From W1P20-047 sp051878795 (GTDB taxonomy: Bacteria; Actinomycetota; Coriobacteriia; Coriobacteriales; Eggerthellaceae), in NCBI GenBank assembly GCA_051878795.1, contig JBJEKU010000029.1:1-64000 (forward strand): DNA of 64,000 bases. Direction: 5' to 3'. Below the pieces are notes generated by a model. That model searched no databases and was not told the origin of the DNA. It worked only from the letters and a program-made list of their open reading frames with translations. Below are positions 1 through 8,644 of the stretch, piece after piece. The stretch's first letter is position 1; each line of letters begins with the position of its first letter. The position numbers and the translations under genes were made by a program.

Positions 1-871
1 TATAATATGCCCACGCCAAGGTATATGCCTCGACTATTGCAACGAAATAGCAAACATGGGTTTCAAGTTTCCGAAGCCCAGACACTTTGTAATCCGAAAG
101 AAGCACTCTCTTTCGTGATTGCGCGAGAATAATCGCCCTTTTCCGAATACTAGGCAAAGACGCTTGAATAGAGGCTGAAACCTCATGAGAATAGTGCTCT
201 TGGGTGCAGACATACATTTCATAAATACCATCCGCACGTTTTCCCAATCCAGTTTCTTCGCAATACAGGAATACTTCTTCATCGTAATATCCCAATTTTG
301 CAAGTAATTCAGCATCAATAATGAAAAGCGCACCAGTTACGCAATCCACACGGGAAAATCGCTGAGTCAATTCATCATCGCGATAGTTGCGCATTCGAAA
401 GATCTTCCCCAGAAGAGCAAAAAACTGCATGATGTATATTCCTGCAGATGGCAATCTCCAGGCAGTGGAAGAAAAGCGTCTTCCAGTGCTGGTGACATGT
501 TGCCACGGCGCGCAGACGATAGCCCTCGGATGCTGTTTGAAACATTCCACGGTCTCGATGATAGCCGGTTCGGAAATCATGGTGTCGGGATTAGCCACCA
601 TCACCAGCTGACGCGGCTCATCCAGGGGATTGTCCAGGCAATAGCGCAAGCCCACGTTGTTCCCAGCGCCGTAACCGCCATTCCTCCCCGACTGAAGCAG
701 CACCACTTTCGGAAGCCCCGCGATCCGCTGCAGCCTTTCCCAAGAATCGTCGGGCGAGCAGTTGTCCACCACGACCACCCGCGCCACCTGCCCGTACGCA
801 GCAAGCACGCGCGCCAAGGACATGGTCCTTTCGGAATCGCAATAATTCAAAATCACGCATGAACAACGCAT
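1..871 (-). CDS. Family 2 glycosyltransferase (rhamnosyltransferase-like), 3' end outside window
   Basis: An open frame of 290 codons begins at the ATG at 871 (MRCSCVILNYCDSERT) and runs off the left edge with no stop. The N-terminus has the GT-A nucleotide-sugar fold signs VILNY, VVVVDNCSPDDSW, SGRNGGYGAGNNVGL and the DxD-like VANPDTM near residue 95, matching family 2 enzymes of the WbbL/rhamnosyltransferase type that build cell-surface polysaccharide on a lipid carrier. Acceptor and donor cannot be told. GC content falls from about 58% in the first 390 coding bases to about 43% in the remainder, which suggests a recombined or imported 3' part and a surface-polysaccharide locus to the left. 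Family is secure, substrate is not. Confidence 0.85.
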   Translation of the reverse strand, partial: MRCSCVILNYCDSERTMSLARVLAAYGQVARVVVVDNCSPDDSWERLQRIAGLPKVVLLQSGRNGGYGAGNNVGLRYCLDNPLDEPRQLVMVANPDTMISEPAIIETVECFKQHPRAIVCAPWQHVTSTGRRFSSTAWRLPSAGIYIMQFFALLGKIFRMRNYRDDELTQRFSRVDCVTGALFIIDAELLAKLGYYDEEVFLYCEETGLGKRADGIYEMYVCTQEHYSHEVSASIQASLPSIRKRAIILAQSRKRVLLSDYKVSGLRKLETHVCYFVAIVEAYTLAWAYY

Positions 872-1023
872 CGTCTCTCCCATCGAGTATCAAACAATTG
901 CCCCTTGCCGCAACAAAGGCGGACAGGCATCCAGAAATTATAGCTCCCGTAAACCCGGACCGACGGTATTTCAAACCCACCACAAAAGACCCTCATCCGC
1001 GCTCAGCTTCGATTGCGCAATCC

Positions 1024-1818
1024 CTAATACAAATCGCACCTGCGATGCTCCAGGATGGGCATGGCGCGCCTCGCGACGTCCAGACCCGATGTGTCGACGT
1101 CGCAGACCAGCAACTGCTCGGCTCCGTCCGCACAGGCAAGCGCAGCACCGCTGGGAGAATAGACGCAGCTCGTTCCGATGTAACCCTCGTCGGCACGGGA
1201 AACGCCCACCGTGAACATCTGGTTTTCCACCGCACGGGCCGCAAGCAGCGCCTTCCATTGGTCCGCCTTGCCGGGACCGTCCACCCAGGCCGAGGGATAG
1301 ATCATCACATCGCAGCCCGCTTGGGCCTGCGCCCGCGCAAGCTCGGGGAACCTCAGGTCGTAGCAGATGCCCAAGCCGATCTTGCCGAAGGGCGTGGAAA
1401 CGGGCTCGAACAGCGAATCCCCCGCACTCATGCGCTCGGATTCCCTGGTGAAGTCGGTATCGAACAGATGGACCTTGCGATAGCATCCACGGCGGATACC
1501 CACGGCATCGACCAGCACCGCGGTATTGAAGGGGAGCGCATCGGGACCCGCAGGATTCTTCTCGTTCATGGTGTAGACGATCCAGAGGCCGTAGTGGGAG
1601 GCGACGCCCTCGACCGCACGCGAGAAATACCCGCCGATTTCCTGGGATTGCGCCAGGAAGGCACCCTTTTCCAGCTCGTAGCGGCTCATCAGAGATTCGG
1701 GGAAGACCAGCAGATCCACTCCCGCATCGGCGGCTTGGGCCGCATAGCGCCCGACGAGCGCGGCTGCATCGCCATCAGCCGGATGGCAGGTTTGGGCAAG
1801 ACCGATTCTGAAGGACAT
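1024..1818 (-). CDS. Carbon-nitrogen hydrolase (nitrilase superfamily amidase)
   Basis: 264 residues, a normal length for a one-domain nitrilase-superfamily enzyme, which hydrolyses a C-N bond in a small amide or omega-amide. The Glu-Lys-Cys triad is visible: E41 in VFPES, K115 in YRKVHLFD and C152 in GICYDLRFPE. The KVHLFD and CYDLRFPE forms resemble the Nit2/omega-amidase branch, but the substrate is not proven. The ATG at 1818 is chosen because GGAG lies five bases upstream; an in-frame GTG at 1824 would lack spacing. It stands alone, 153 bases upstream of the partial glycosyltransferase and divergent from the symporter gene. Confidence 0.9.
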   Translation of the reverse strand: MSFRIGLAQTCHPADGDAAALVGRYAAQAADAGVDLLVFPESLMSRYELEKGAFLAQSQEIGGYFSRAVEGVASHYGLWIVYTMNEKNPAGPDALPFNTAVLVDAVGIRRGCYRKVHLFDTDFTRESERMSAGDSLFEPVSTPFGKIGLGICYDLRFPELARAQAQAGCDVMIYPSAWVDGPGKADQWKALLAARAVENQMFTVGVSRADEGYIGTSCVYSPSGAALACADGAEQLLVCDVDTSGLDVARRAMPILEHRRCDLY

Positions 1819-1958
1819 GGGCACTCCTCTTCCCGTCCGGGTGTGGGACTCAAGTTCGAAAAGCCGAAAAGCCCGGTTCCGCTTCCTGCATCATAGACCT
1901 GCGGAAAGGGCATGGAATCGAACGCAACGCGACTCCGGCGCATGGCGCGCCGGCAGAT

Positions 1959-2014
1959 ATAAAAGCGTGCGTTTCTTTCGCTGACCGCGATGATTGAGAA
2001 AAACACGCTTTTAT
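1959..2014. repeat. 11-bp inverted repeat with 34-bp spacer in divergent intergenic region
   Basis: ATAAAAGCGTG at 1959-1969 is perfectly complementary to CACGCTTTTAT at 2004-2014. It sits in the 388-base gap (1819-2206) between the nitrilase and symporter genes, about 90 bases before a TATAAT. It may be an operator pair or an RNA stem. The rest of the gap shows no gene. Confidence 0.5.
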
Positions 2015-2099
2015 CGGCGGAAACGGGGTCGGATGGCCCCGCTAGTCCCTCCGATTCGGCCTTGGCTGCGATTCCCCGACCACTCCGATTCGACATCGC

Positions 2100-2105
2100 T
2101 ATAAT
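2100..2105 (+). promoter_or_regulatory. Putative -10 box of symporter gene
   Basis: TATAAT, a perfect -10 hexamer, lies 101 bases before the symporter start. No good -35 is present 16-18 bases upstream (CGACCA), so the promoter may need an activator. Confidence 0.4.
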
Positions 2106-2206
2106 ACCGCGGTGCCGATGCCGTGCGGCCGTTTGTTTGGACTGATCGCGATATCCAAAGCCGCCGGAATTTATTCGTCTATCGCATGCAAAAGGAGGGA
2201 ATCTGC

Positions 2207-3823
2207 ATGAATATGGGAGATGCGTTGGTCGTCCTGGCCATCCTCATCTACTTCATCGTGGTGGTTACCATCGGCTTCGCATATGCGCGCCGTTCTAACT
2301 CATCCTCTTCCAATTACTTCCTCGGCGGACGCAAGGTCGGACCTTGGTTCACCGCCCTTTCCGCAGAGGCATCCGACATGTCGGGCTATCTGCTCATGGG
2401 CCTGCCCGGCCTGGCCTACTTCAGCGGCGCCGCGGACGTAGGCTGGACCGCAATCGGCCTCGCCCTGGGCACCTATCTGAACTGGCTGCTGGTCGCAAAG
2501 CGCCTGCGCCGTTACTCCGAGCGCGCCAACGATGCGTTCACCCTGCCCGGCTTCTTCTCGAGCCGCTTCCATGACGAGCAGAAGAACACCGTCGGTACGG
2601 TCGCAGCGCTGATCATCCTGGTCTTCTTCTGCGTATACTGCGGCAGCTGCTTCGTTACCTGCGGCAAACTGTTCCACAGCCTGTTCGGCCTGGACTACAC
2701 CGTCATGATGGTCTTCGGCGCCATCATCGTCTTCCTCTACACCATGATCGGCGGCTACCTATCCGTCGTCGCGACCGACTTCGTGCAGGGCTGCCTGATG
2801 TTCTTCGCGCTCGCCGTGGTCGTCATCGGATCTATCACCATGTCCGGCGGCATCGACAACACCGTCGCCTTCCTGAAGGACATCCCCGGTTACCTTTCCA
2901 TGACGCAGAGCGCCACCCCCTTGCTCGATGAAAGCGGTACCCAGATCGTGAAGGACGGAATGCCCTTGTTCGACGTTCCCGCCGAATACGGTCTGCTCAC
3001 CGTCATCTCCACCATGAGCTGGGGCCTGGGCTACTTCGGCATGCCCCAGGTGCTGGTGCGCTTCATGGGCATCCGTTCCGACAAGGAAATCCGCACCTCT
3101 CGCCGCATCGCGATCGTATGGGTCGTCATCTCCATGTTCTGCGCGGTCATGATCGGCCTCATCGGTCGCTACCTGATCCCCGATCAGCTGCTCACCGCGT
3201 CCGCTGCGGAAAATATCTTCATCGTCCTGTCCAGGATCATGCTCCCCTCCTTCGTGTGCGGCATCGTGGTCTCCGGCATCCTGGCGGCATCCATGTCCTC
3301 CGCCTCCTCCTACCTGCTGATCACCGGCTCCTCCGTGGCCGAGAACATCTTCCGCGGCGTCTTCAAGAAGGACGCGACCGACAACCAGGTCCTGATCATC
3401 TCCCGCATCACCCTGGCAGTGGTCCTGCTGTTCGGCATCGCGGTCGCCTGGAACGAGAACAGCGTCATCTTCACCGTCGTATCCTACGCATGGGCCGGTC
3501 TGGGCGCATCCTTCGGCCCCCTCATGCTGTTCAGCCTGTACTGGCGCCGCACCACCAAGCAGGGCGCGATCGCGGGCATGCTGTCCGGTGCGATCATGGT
3601 CATCGTCTGGCACAACTTCATCAGGCCCCTGGGCGGTGTCGTGGGCATCTACGAGCTGCTGCCCGCGTTCTTGACCAGCTGCCTGTTCATCGTGGTGGTC
3701 TCGCTGCTCACCCGCGAACCCAGCGACGAGATCTACGACGAATTCGACCATTACATGGACGAAGAATACGACTCCAAGGAACGCAACCTGGAAGTGGTCC
3801 TGGAAGGCGAGGTCGTCGCCTAG
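2207..3823 (+). CDS. putP: Sodium/proline-type symporter (SSS family)
   Basis: 538 residues, polytopic throughout with about 13 hydrophobic segments, as in the solute:sodium symporter family. Family signs include NYFLGGRKVGPWFTALSAEASDMSGYLLMGLPG near the N-terminus, the GWTAIGLALGTYLNW stretch, SGILAASMSSASSYLLITGSSVAEN in the middle, and a charged cytoplasmic tail after the last segment. This is the PutP subgroup, which imports L-proline or a related solute with Na+. Start at 2207 is set by AAAGGAGGG with six bases spacing. The gene is monocistronic, with a perfect hairpin terminator at 3881. Proline is the best guess; pantothenate or another solute cannot be excluded. Confidence 0.9.
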   Translation: MNMGDALVVLAILIYFIVVVTIGFAYARRSNSSSSNYFLGGRKVGPWFTALSAEASDMSGYLLMGLPGLAYFSGAADVGWTAIGLALGTYLNWLLVAKRLRRYSERANDAFTLPGFFSSRFHDEQKNTVGTVAALIILVFFCVYCGSCFVTCGKLFHSLFGLDYTVMMVFGAIIVFLYTMIGGYLSVVATDFVQGCLMFFALAVVVIGSITMSGGIDNTVAFLKDIPGYLSMTQSATPLLDESGTQIVKDGMPLFDVPAEYGLLTVISTMSWGLGYFGMPQVLVRFMGIRSDKEIRTSRRIAIVWVVISMFCAVMIGLIGRYLIPDQLLTASAAENIFIVLSRIMLPSFVCGIVVSGILAASMSSASSYLLITGSSVAENIFRGVFKKDATDNQVLIISRITLAVVLLFGIAVAWNENSVIFTVVSYAWAGLGASFGPLMLFSLYWRRTTKQGAIAGMLSGAIMVIVWHNFIRPLGGVVGIYELLPAFLTSCLFIVVVSLLTREPSDEIYDEFDHYMDEEYDSKERNLEVVLEGEVVA

Positions 3824-3880
3824 CACGCATCCTCCGCGACATCCGCGAAAAGGATGCGCATCTATTCCGTATATCCTTTC

Positions 3881-3908
3881 GAAGGGGACCCGATCGGGTC
3901 CCCTTCCC
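3881..3908 (+). terminator. Hairpin terminator after putP
   Basis: AAGGGGACCC and GGGTCCCCTT form a perfect 10-bp stem around GATC, 60 bases after the symporter stop. The T-run after it is weak (CCCTCTT). Confidence 0.65.
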
Positions 3909-3939
3909 TCTTCATCCGGGCCTTCCCCCTTCCATGGTG

Positions 3940-3945
3940 TAGAAT
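3940..3945 (+). promoter_or_regulatory. Putative -10 box of C39-like protease gene
   Basis: TAGAAT lies 42 bases before the next ATG. No strong -35 is visible, so this is a weak call. Confidence 0.3.
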
Positions 3946-3987
3946 GTGGAAGATTGAGTAAGCCCAAACGCAGCAAAGACGAAGCAG

Positions 3988-5538
3988 ATGGACAATCACT
4001 CTTACGATTTCGAATACACCGATCCACGCGTTGCCCAAAGGGCGGAGCGGGCACGCTCGCGTGCCCAGCAGGCCTCGAGAAGGTCGGATCGCTTCCCCTC
4101 GGCTTCCTCCAAAGGACGGCAGAATAGCGCCTTCGACGACGCCCAAGCCCGCATGAGGGCCCAAGAAAGCCGCACTGGCAGCTCACGCCGCAGCCGCAAC
4201 GAATCGCGCAGGGCTTCTACCCGGAGTGCCCATCGGGCCTCTGGCGCCCAAATCCCCGAATACCGCGGCAGGCAGGACTATCGTGCCGCCACCCGGCAGG
4301 GATCCCGCCCCGAGGACGCAGGCAACAGCAACCAGGCCTTCGAAGACAGGTTATCGAAGCGCCCGCTCCAAAGCGCCCGAAATGGACGCATGGCGGACAA
4401 GCCGATCGATAGCAGGCAGGAACGTGCAGCACAGCGTGCACGGCAGAAGGACCGCCATCGTTCCGAAAGGCCCCGGGGAACCGGCCGCAAGGACACCGCT
4501 GGAAGCAGGAGCGGCACCCGGCATTCGAACCCCTCCCGCCGCAGGGAACGGCAGAGCTGCCCAGGACGTACAAGGACCTCGTCGGAATCGCGCTACCAGA
4601 AAATCGACCAGAACCTGGGAAGCCTCATTTCCACGCGAGTCATCCTCGCCGTACTCACGGTGCTGCTCGTAGTTGCCGCGGTATCGGTGGTAGGGCGTTT
4701 CTTCGTGGGCAACCAGCAGACGGAAGGCACCTACGTAGCGGACTCCGCGAAGAAGATCGCCACTATCGCGCAGTCCAGCAAACTTTCCGAATCCGAAGTC
4801 GCCTCGCGTCTTGAAGCCATCGGGGTAGAAGACAACTGGGCAGAAGAAGCAGCGATCCTCTCCCAAACCGATGCCCGTTTCCAGCGAATCGCCGAAGACA
4901 GCGATGCTTTGGGCAAAGAAGGCCCCGAAGTCTCCAACAAGCTGGTCAAGCTTGCCGTATCCGACCCCGAAGCCGTCGACTACGTCGCGGGATTTGCGGG
5001 CAACTACCCCCAGAAGGACGGGCAGGCCTACAAGGACCCGGTAAGCAAGGGCACCTTCCCTGTGCTCTACCAGTGGGACAAGCGCTGGGGTTACACCACT
5101 TACAGCAGCACCGCCTTCAGCTGTACCGGATGCGGGCCCACCGCCATGTCCATGGTCTACATGGGCCTTACGGGCGAAAGCGACCAAACCCCCGCCGACA
5201 TGGCGCAGTATGCTCGGGATAACGGCTTCGAAACCGAAAACCAGGGAACCCTCAACGAGTTCTTCTCCAGCGCGGCGGCTTCCTTCGGCTTCTCCTTCGA
5301 CGAGCTCGATGTGGAAAGCGCAGCCCTGAGCGAAGCCCTCGATGCCGGCAAGGTGGTCATCTGCAACGTGGGAGAAGGCGACTTCACCGACGACGGGCAT
5401 TTCATCGTCATAACCGGCTTCGACGAAAACGGGGATTTGAAGGTCAACGACCCTTATTCCTCGGTCAATTCGGAGAAACCCTGGGATATCGACGAGATCA
5501 TCGTCCAGACCATCGCCCTGTACGCCTTCTCCAAGTAG
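3988..5538 (+). CDS. Membrane-anchored C39-like cysteine protease with long Arg/Ser-rich cytoplasmic arm
   Basis: 516 residues in three parts. Residues 1-210 are a low-complexity, strongly basic region rich in Arg, Ser, Gln and Ala, probably disordered and cytoplasmic. One hydrophobic segment at about 216-238 (VILAVLTVLLVVAAVSVVG) anchors it. The exterior part ends in a peptidase_C39_2-like domain with C382 in GCGPTAMSM, H471 in GHFIVI and N487-D488 in NDPYS, the expected Cys-His-Asn/Asp arrangement. The domain lacks an ABC transporter partner, so bacteriocin-leader processing is not implied; surface protein or peptide cleavage is more likely. The ribosome-binding site is weak (GACGAAG). A bidirectional terminator follows at 5585. 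Confidence 0.75.
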   Translation: MDNHSYDFEYTDPRVAQRAERARSRAQQASRRSDRFPSASSKGRQNSAFDDAQARMRAQESRTGSSRRSRNESRRASTRSAHRASGAQIPEYRGRQDYRAATRQGSRPEDAGNSNQAFEDRLSKRPLQSARNGRMADKPIDSRQERAAQRARQKDRHRSERPRGTGRKDTAGSRSGTRHSNPSRRRERQSCPGRTRTSSESRYQKIDQNLGSLISTRVILAVLTVLLVVAAVSVVGRFFVGNQQTEGTYVADSAKKIATIAQSSKLSESEVASRLEAIGVEDNWAEEAAILSQTDARFQRIAEDSDALGKEGPEVSNKLVKLAVSDPEAVDYVAGFAGNYPQKDGQAYKDPVSKGTFPVLYQWDKRWGYTTYSSTAFSCTGCGPTAMSMVYMGLTGESDQTPADMAQYARDNGFETENQGTLNEFFSSAAASFGFSFDELDVESAALSEALDAGKVVICNVGEGDFTDDGHFIVITGFDENGDLKVNDPYSSVNSEKPWDIDEIIVQTIALYAFSK

Positions 5539-5584
5539 GCGCAGCACAGGCGTTGCCCGCCCTGTTGCGAAATCGACAGGCACG

Positions 5585-5630
5585 AAACCCCCTGTAAGCG
5601 CAGTCTGAAATCGCGCTTCAGGGGGTTTTC
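5585..5630. terminator. Bidirectional terminator
   Basis: AAACCCCCTG-TAAGCGC pairs with GCGCTT-CAGGGGGTTT around an 11-base loop, flanked by A- and T-rich ends. It can end both the protease transcript (+) and the gtrA transcript (-). Confidence 0.8.
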
Positions 5631-5777
5631 CATCCGGGTATCAACCGATGTTCGGAATGTTGGGGAATATACCCCCTGCCCTCCTGGGCCGAAGGCCCGA
5701 AGACCCACGCTGCCGAATCGCAAACCCGCAGCAGGTCTTACTCTCCTCCTGATCGGGTACGCGGACAGGGAATCCGG

Positions 5778-6197
5778 CTAGCCCTTTCCCTGACCCCTGC
5801 GGGCACCGTCCAGGAAAAGCTTCCTGGTGATGAAGTTGAAGACGGTCACCGCTGCCGTCGCGAGGATCTTGGTGATACGGTAGTCGATGCCGCAGATGTT
5901 CACTCCCAAAAACATTCCCAGATTGTTCAGGAGCAAGCCGATAACCGAAAGGACCACGAAGATGATGAATTCCCTGCGGCGGCTGATGTCGGTCCTATGG
6001 GTGAACACGAACCTCATGCTTGCGAGGTAATTGAAGATAACCGAGGCAGTGAACGCAAGCGAGGTGCTGACAAGGTAATGGATGTTGAACAGCTCGGTGA
6101 AGATGATAAGAAGGCTGTAGTCGATAAGGAAGGCGATTCCGCCTACGCCGGCGAACATCGCGAACTGGCTTGCCAAGCGCTTTAGCCGAGTTCCCAT
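5778..6197 (-). CDS. GtrA family membrane protein
   Basis: 139 residues with four predicted membrane helices (FAMFAGVGGIAFLIDYSLLII, YLVSTSLAFTASVIFNYLAS, FIIFVVLSVIGLLLNNLGMFL and the ILATAAVTVFNF segment). GtrA proteins are thought to flip polyprenyl-linked sugars for surface glycan glucosylation or teichoic-type modification. The conserved F-x-N-Y/R-x-x-V/F pattern is present (FNYLASMRFVF, FNFITRKLFL). ATG at 6197 is preferred over a GTG two codons earlier because AAAGGAGG is five bases upstream. It is not next to a matching glycosyltransferase, although two glycosyltransferase genes lie elsewhere in the window. Confidence 0.85.
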   Translation of the reverse strand: MGTRLKRLASQFAMFAGVGGIAFLIDYSLLIIFTELFNIHYLVSTSLAFTASVIFNYLASMRFVFTHRTDISRRREFIIFVVLSVIGLLLNNLGMFLGVNICGIDYRITKILATAAVTVFNFITRKLFLDGARRGQGKG

Positions 6198-6337
6198 CGC
6201 CACCTCCTTTCAAACACCCCGAGAACCATCCAGCGGACGTCGCGCCTCAAGCGCCCGGAGCTCCTCTTCCCTGCGCAAGCCGCAGTCATAGCCGCTCGCA
6301 GCACACAGCGCCTTTGCCTGCCGATGTTGAACCGGAA

Positions 6338-6366
6338 AGAAAAAAGACCCTGCAAGCAGGGTCTGA
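6338..6366 (-). terminator. Terminator of tRNA-Glu
   Basis: AGACCCTGC pairs with GCAGGGTCT around AA at 6345-6364, and read on the minus strand it is followed by a run of six Ts. Confidence 0.85.
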
Positions 6367-6374
6367 ACATTCAA

Positions 6375-6449
6375 TGGTGCCCCCAACGGGAATCGAACCC
6401 GTGTCTCAGCCTTGAAAGGGCCGCGTCCTAACCTCTAGACTATGGGGAC
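6375..6449 (-). tRNA. tRNA-Glu (anticodon UUC)
   Basis: Cloverleaf fits: acceptor GTCCCCA with TGGGGGC, anticodon loop CTTTCAA giving UUC, T arm ACGGG-TTCGATT-CCCGT, discriminator A and an encoded CCA end. It is transcribed alone and has its own hairpin terminator. Confidence 0.95.
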
Positions 6450-6633
6450 TTTCGTCCTTCGCGTTTCGCGCCTGCTTATTATTGCATGCTGGAAAGGCCT
6501 TTTCAAGCACTTTTTTCCAAACTTTCCGCTTTTTCTTCCCACCCCCTGAAAGGCGCATTCGGAAGACAGGCTTGCTTGGTTGGCCTCTGATACACTCTCA
6601 CCCGTAGTCATTATGCAGGAGGATGATAACCAT

Positions 6634-8019
6634 ATGGCGGACTTCAGCCAGCTGAATCTTTCCGATCGGGCCCTGGAAGCCGTCTCGCAGCTAGGCTTCA
6701 CCCACCCTACCCCCATACAGGAAAAGACCATCCCCGCAGCGACCCTCGGCAGCGACATCATTGCCTGCGCGCAAACCGGATCGGGGAAAACGCTCGCTTT
6801 CGCACTCCCCCTGATGGATGCGCTCGGCGCCCCCTTGGATGGCCGATCAGGACCTTTCCTGCTCATCCTCACCCCCACCAGGGAACTTGCCGAGCAGATC
6901 GAAGGGATATGCCGAACCATCGCAGGATGCCTGTCACAGCGCGTCTGCTGCGTCGTGGGAGGCGTCGACCCTGCAGAGCAGGTGCGCGCACTCCAAGCAG
7001 GAGCAGACGTAGTCATCGGCACCCCCGGCAGGATCATCGACCTGCATGAATCGGGCCGCCTTTCCCTCGCATCGGTCGGCAAGCTGGTTTTGGACGAAGC
7101 CGACAGGATGCTCGACATGGGATTCCTCCCCCAGGTACGGCAGATCATCGGCGCCTGCCCGGAAAAGCGCCAAACCTTGCTTTTTTCCGCAACCATCGAC
7201 GGCAAGGCGAAAAAGCGCTTCGAACGCTATCTGGACCACCCTTGCCTTATCGACCAGAATCCTGCACAGCTTCCCGCAAGCACCGTACGGCAATTCGCCA
7301 TCGAGGTCGACCATCGCTGCAAACCCCAGCTGCTCAAAGCGCTTCTGGAAGAACAGCCCCCGCAGCAGACCATCGTGTTCGTCCGCACCAAACGCAGGGC
7401 CGATTCGCTTCTGGATCACCTGCTTTCGTGGGGATACGGTGCCGCGTGCATCCATTCGGGGAAGAGCCAAGCCCAACGCAGATCGGCACTCGATGACTTC
7501 GCGCAACACAAGGTGAGCATAATCGTTGCCACAGACGTACTCGCACGCGGTATAGACCTGAAAAGCATCGGGCTCGTCGTGAACTACGACATCCCCCTGC
7601 AGGCAGACGACTACATCCACCGCGTGGGAAGGACCGGACGAGCCGGAACCGCAGGATGCGCCTTTACCTTCATCTGCCCCGAAAACGATCGCGAGCTCTC
7701 GCAGATCGAAAAGCTGCTGGGCCAACATATCGAGCGCTACCGCGTACAGGGTTTCGCCTCGCAAGAAAGCGACCGCGCCCTTGCAAGGCGGGCCACGAAA
7801 CGCAACGCGAAAAACGACCCCGAACTTGCCGCTGCATTGCGCGAATACGAAGCGCATCTGAAGAAAACGGAGCGCAGGAAGCAGGCCCGCAAGGAGCGAA
7901 GGGCAAACCCCTCTGCAGAAAAGATAGGTACGCCCCAACGAAAGAAAAAACCCATTTCACCGCAAGGCAAGAAGCCTTCTGAAAAGAAAGACCATTCCAC
8001 GAAACGCAGAAAGCGCTAG
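6634..8019 (+). CDS. DEAD-box ATP-dependent RNA helicase (RhlE-like)
   Basis: 461 residues. The Q motif (GFTHPTPIQEKTIP), motif I AQTGSGKT, Ia PTRELAEQ, Ib TPGR, II DEAD, III SAT and VI HRVGRTGRAG are all present, so the RecA-like core is intact. After residue about 385 there is a Lys/Arg-rich tail (KKTERRKQARKERR and onward) typical of RNA-binding extensions of RhlE-type helicases, which unwind structured RNA in ribosome assembly or mRNA decay. Start at 6634 is set by AGGAGG 11 bases upstream; in-frame codons further upstream lack conservation. Monocistronic as far as can be seen. Confidence 0.93.
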   Translation: MADFSQLNLSDRALEAVSQLGFTHPTPIQEKTIPAATLGSDIIACAQTGSGKTLAFALPLMDALGAPLDGRSGPFLLILTPTRELAEQIEGICRTIAGCLSQRVCCVVGGVDPAEQVRALQAGADVVIGTPGRIIDLHESGRLSLASVGKLVLDEADRMLDMGFLPQVRQIIGACPEKRQTLLFSATIDGKAKKRFERYLDHPCLIDQNPAQLPASTVRQFAIEVDHRCKPQLLKALLEEQPPQQTIVFVRTKRRADSLLDHLLSWGYGAACIHSGKSQAQRRSALDDFAQHKVSIIVATDVLARGIDLKSIGLVVNYDIPLQADDYIHRVGRTGRAGTAGCAFTFICPENDRELSQIEKLLGQHIERYRVQGFASQESDRALARRATKRNAKNDPELAAALREYEAHLKKTERRKQARKERRANPSAEKIGTPQRKKKPISPQGKKPSEKKDHSTKRRKR

Positions 8020-8116
8020 ACGGACCCCTTCGCATACGAAACGATTCCGAAATATTCATCTCCCCTGGAAAATGCAACCGAATAGGGGCAAATAAAACCC
8101 CGTTGTCGATTATTTC

Positions 8117-8147
8117 TTGAGACCGTTTTTCCTTTCCGCTTTACTAT
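8117..8147 (+). promoter_or_regulatory. Possible promoter of NifX-like gene
   Basis: TTGAGA at 8117-8122 and TACTAT at 8142-8147 are separated by 19 bases, longer than ideal. They lie 27 bases upstream of the start. Confidence 0.35.
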
Positions 8148-8173
8148 TCCTGGTGGGAATCAAAGGAGACAAC

Positions 8174-8515
8174 ATGAGGATTGCCGTTGCAAGTCGCGGT
8201 CTGGAAATCGCGAGCTCATTCATTCAGAGTCAGAACTTCAACTACTACACAACGATCAGCTGTCAGATCGTTGCTTCCCAGAATATGCCCGAACAGGGGG
8301 TATCCCCCGAGGAGCACGCAGACCTGATGCGCAAGATGGACGTCGATGTCCTCATCTGCGATGAGATCAGCGATTCTGCACGTACCGCTTTCGAAGAGCA
8401 GGGCATCAAGGTTGTTGAGGGAAAAACCGGAAACGCACTCCGGGCGGCCGAAGAATACGTCGCCCACGTTGCCGAATGCGATGACGAATGCGATGACGAG
8501 GAAGAAGACGAATAG
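8174..8515 (+). CDS. NifX/NifB-type dinitrogenase Fe-Mo cofactor domain protein
   Basis: 113 residues. The fold of the NifX/NafY/NifB C-terminal family is recognisable from MRIAVASRGLEIAS at the start, the MDVDVLICDEIS segment and the EQGIKVVEGKTGNALRAAEEYV segment. In non-diazotrophs these stand-alone domains are thought to bind Fe-S or metal clusters; no nitrogenase genes are near. The C-terminus is a very acidic tail (about 14 of the last 16 residues are D, E or C), which could bind metal. Start at 8174 follows AAAGGAGACAAC. An A/T-flanked terminator follows directly. Confidence 0.75.
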   Translation: MRIAVASRGLEIASSFIQSQNFNYYTTISCQIVASQNMPEQGVSPEEHADLMRKMDVDVLICDEISDSARTAFEEQGIKVVEGKTGNALRAAEEYVAHVAECDDECDDEEEDE

Positions 8516-8544
8516 CATTCGTTTTCTGCTTCACAGTCGAAACG

Positions 8545-8586
8545 AAAGAGGGTTCCGATCCATGAAGATCGGAACCCTCTTTTTTG
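8545..8586 (+). terminator. Rho-independent terminator
   Basis: AGAGGGTTCCGATC pairs perfectly with GATCGGAACCCTCT around a short loop and is followed by TTTTTT. It ends the NifX-like gene. Confidence 0.9.
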
Positions 8587-8644
8587 CGATATCGACCGTT
8601 TGCACACGGTGCCGGGTCACGACCCGGCACCTGCGACTATCCCT

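Noticed and set aside
859..1896. 345-codon plus-strand frame opposite the nitrilase gene
   Set aside because: The minus-strand nitrilase has all catalytic residues; this is its shadow.
2759..4186. 475-codon minus-strand frame opposite putP
   Set aside because: Asp/His/Gly-rich nonsense typical of a reversed membrane-protein gene.
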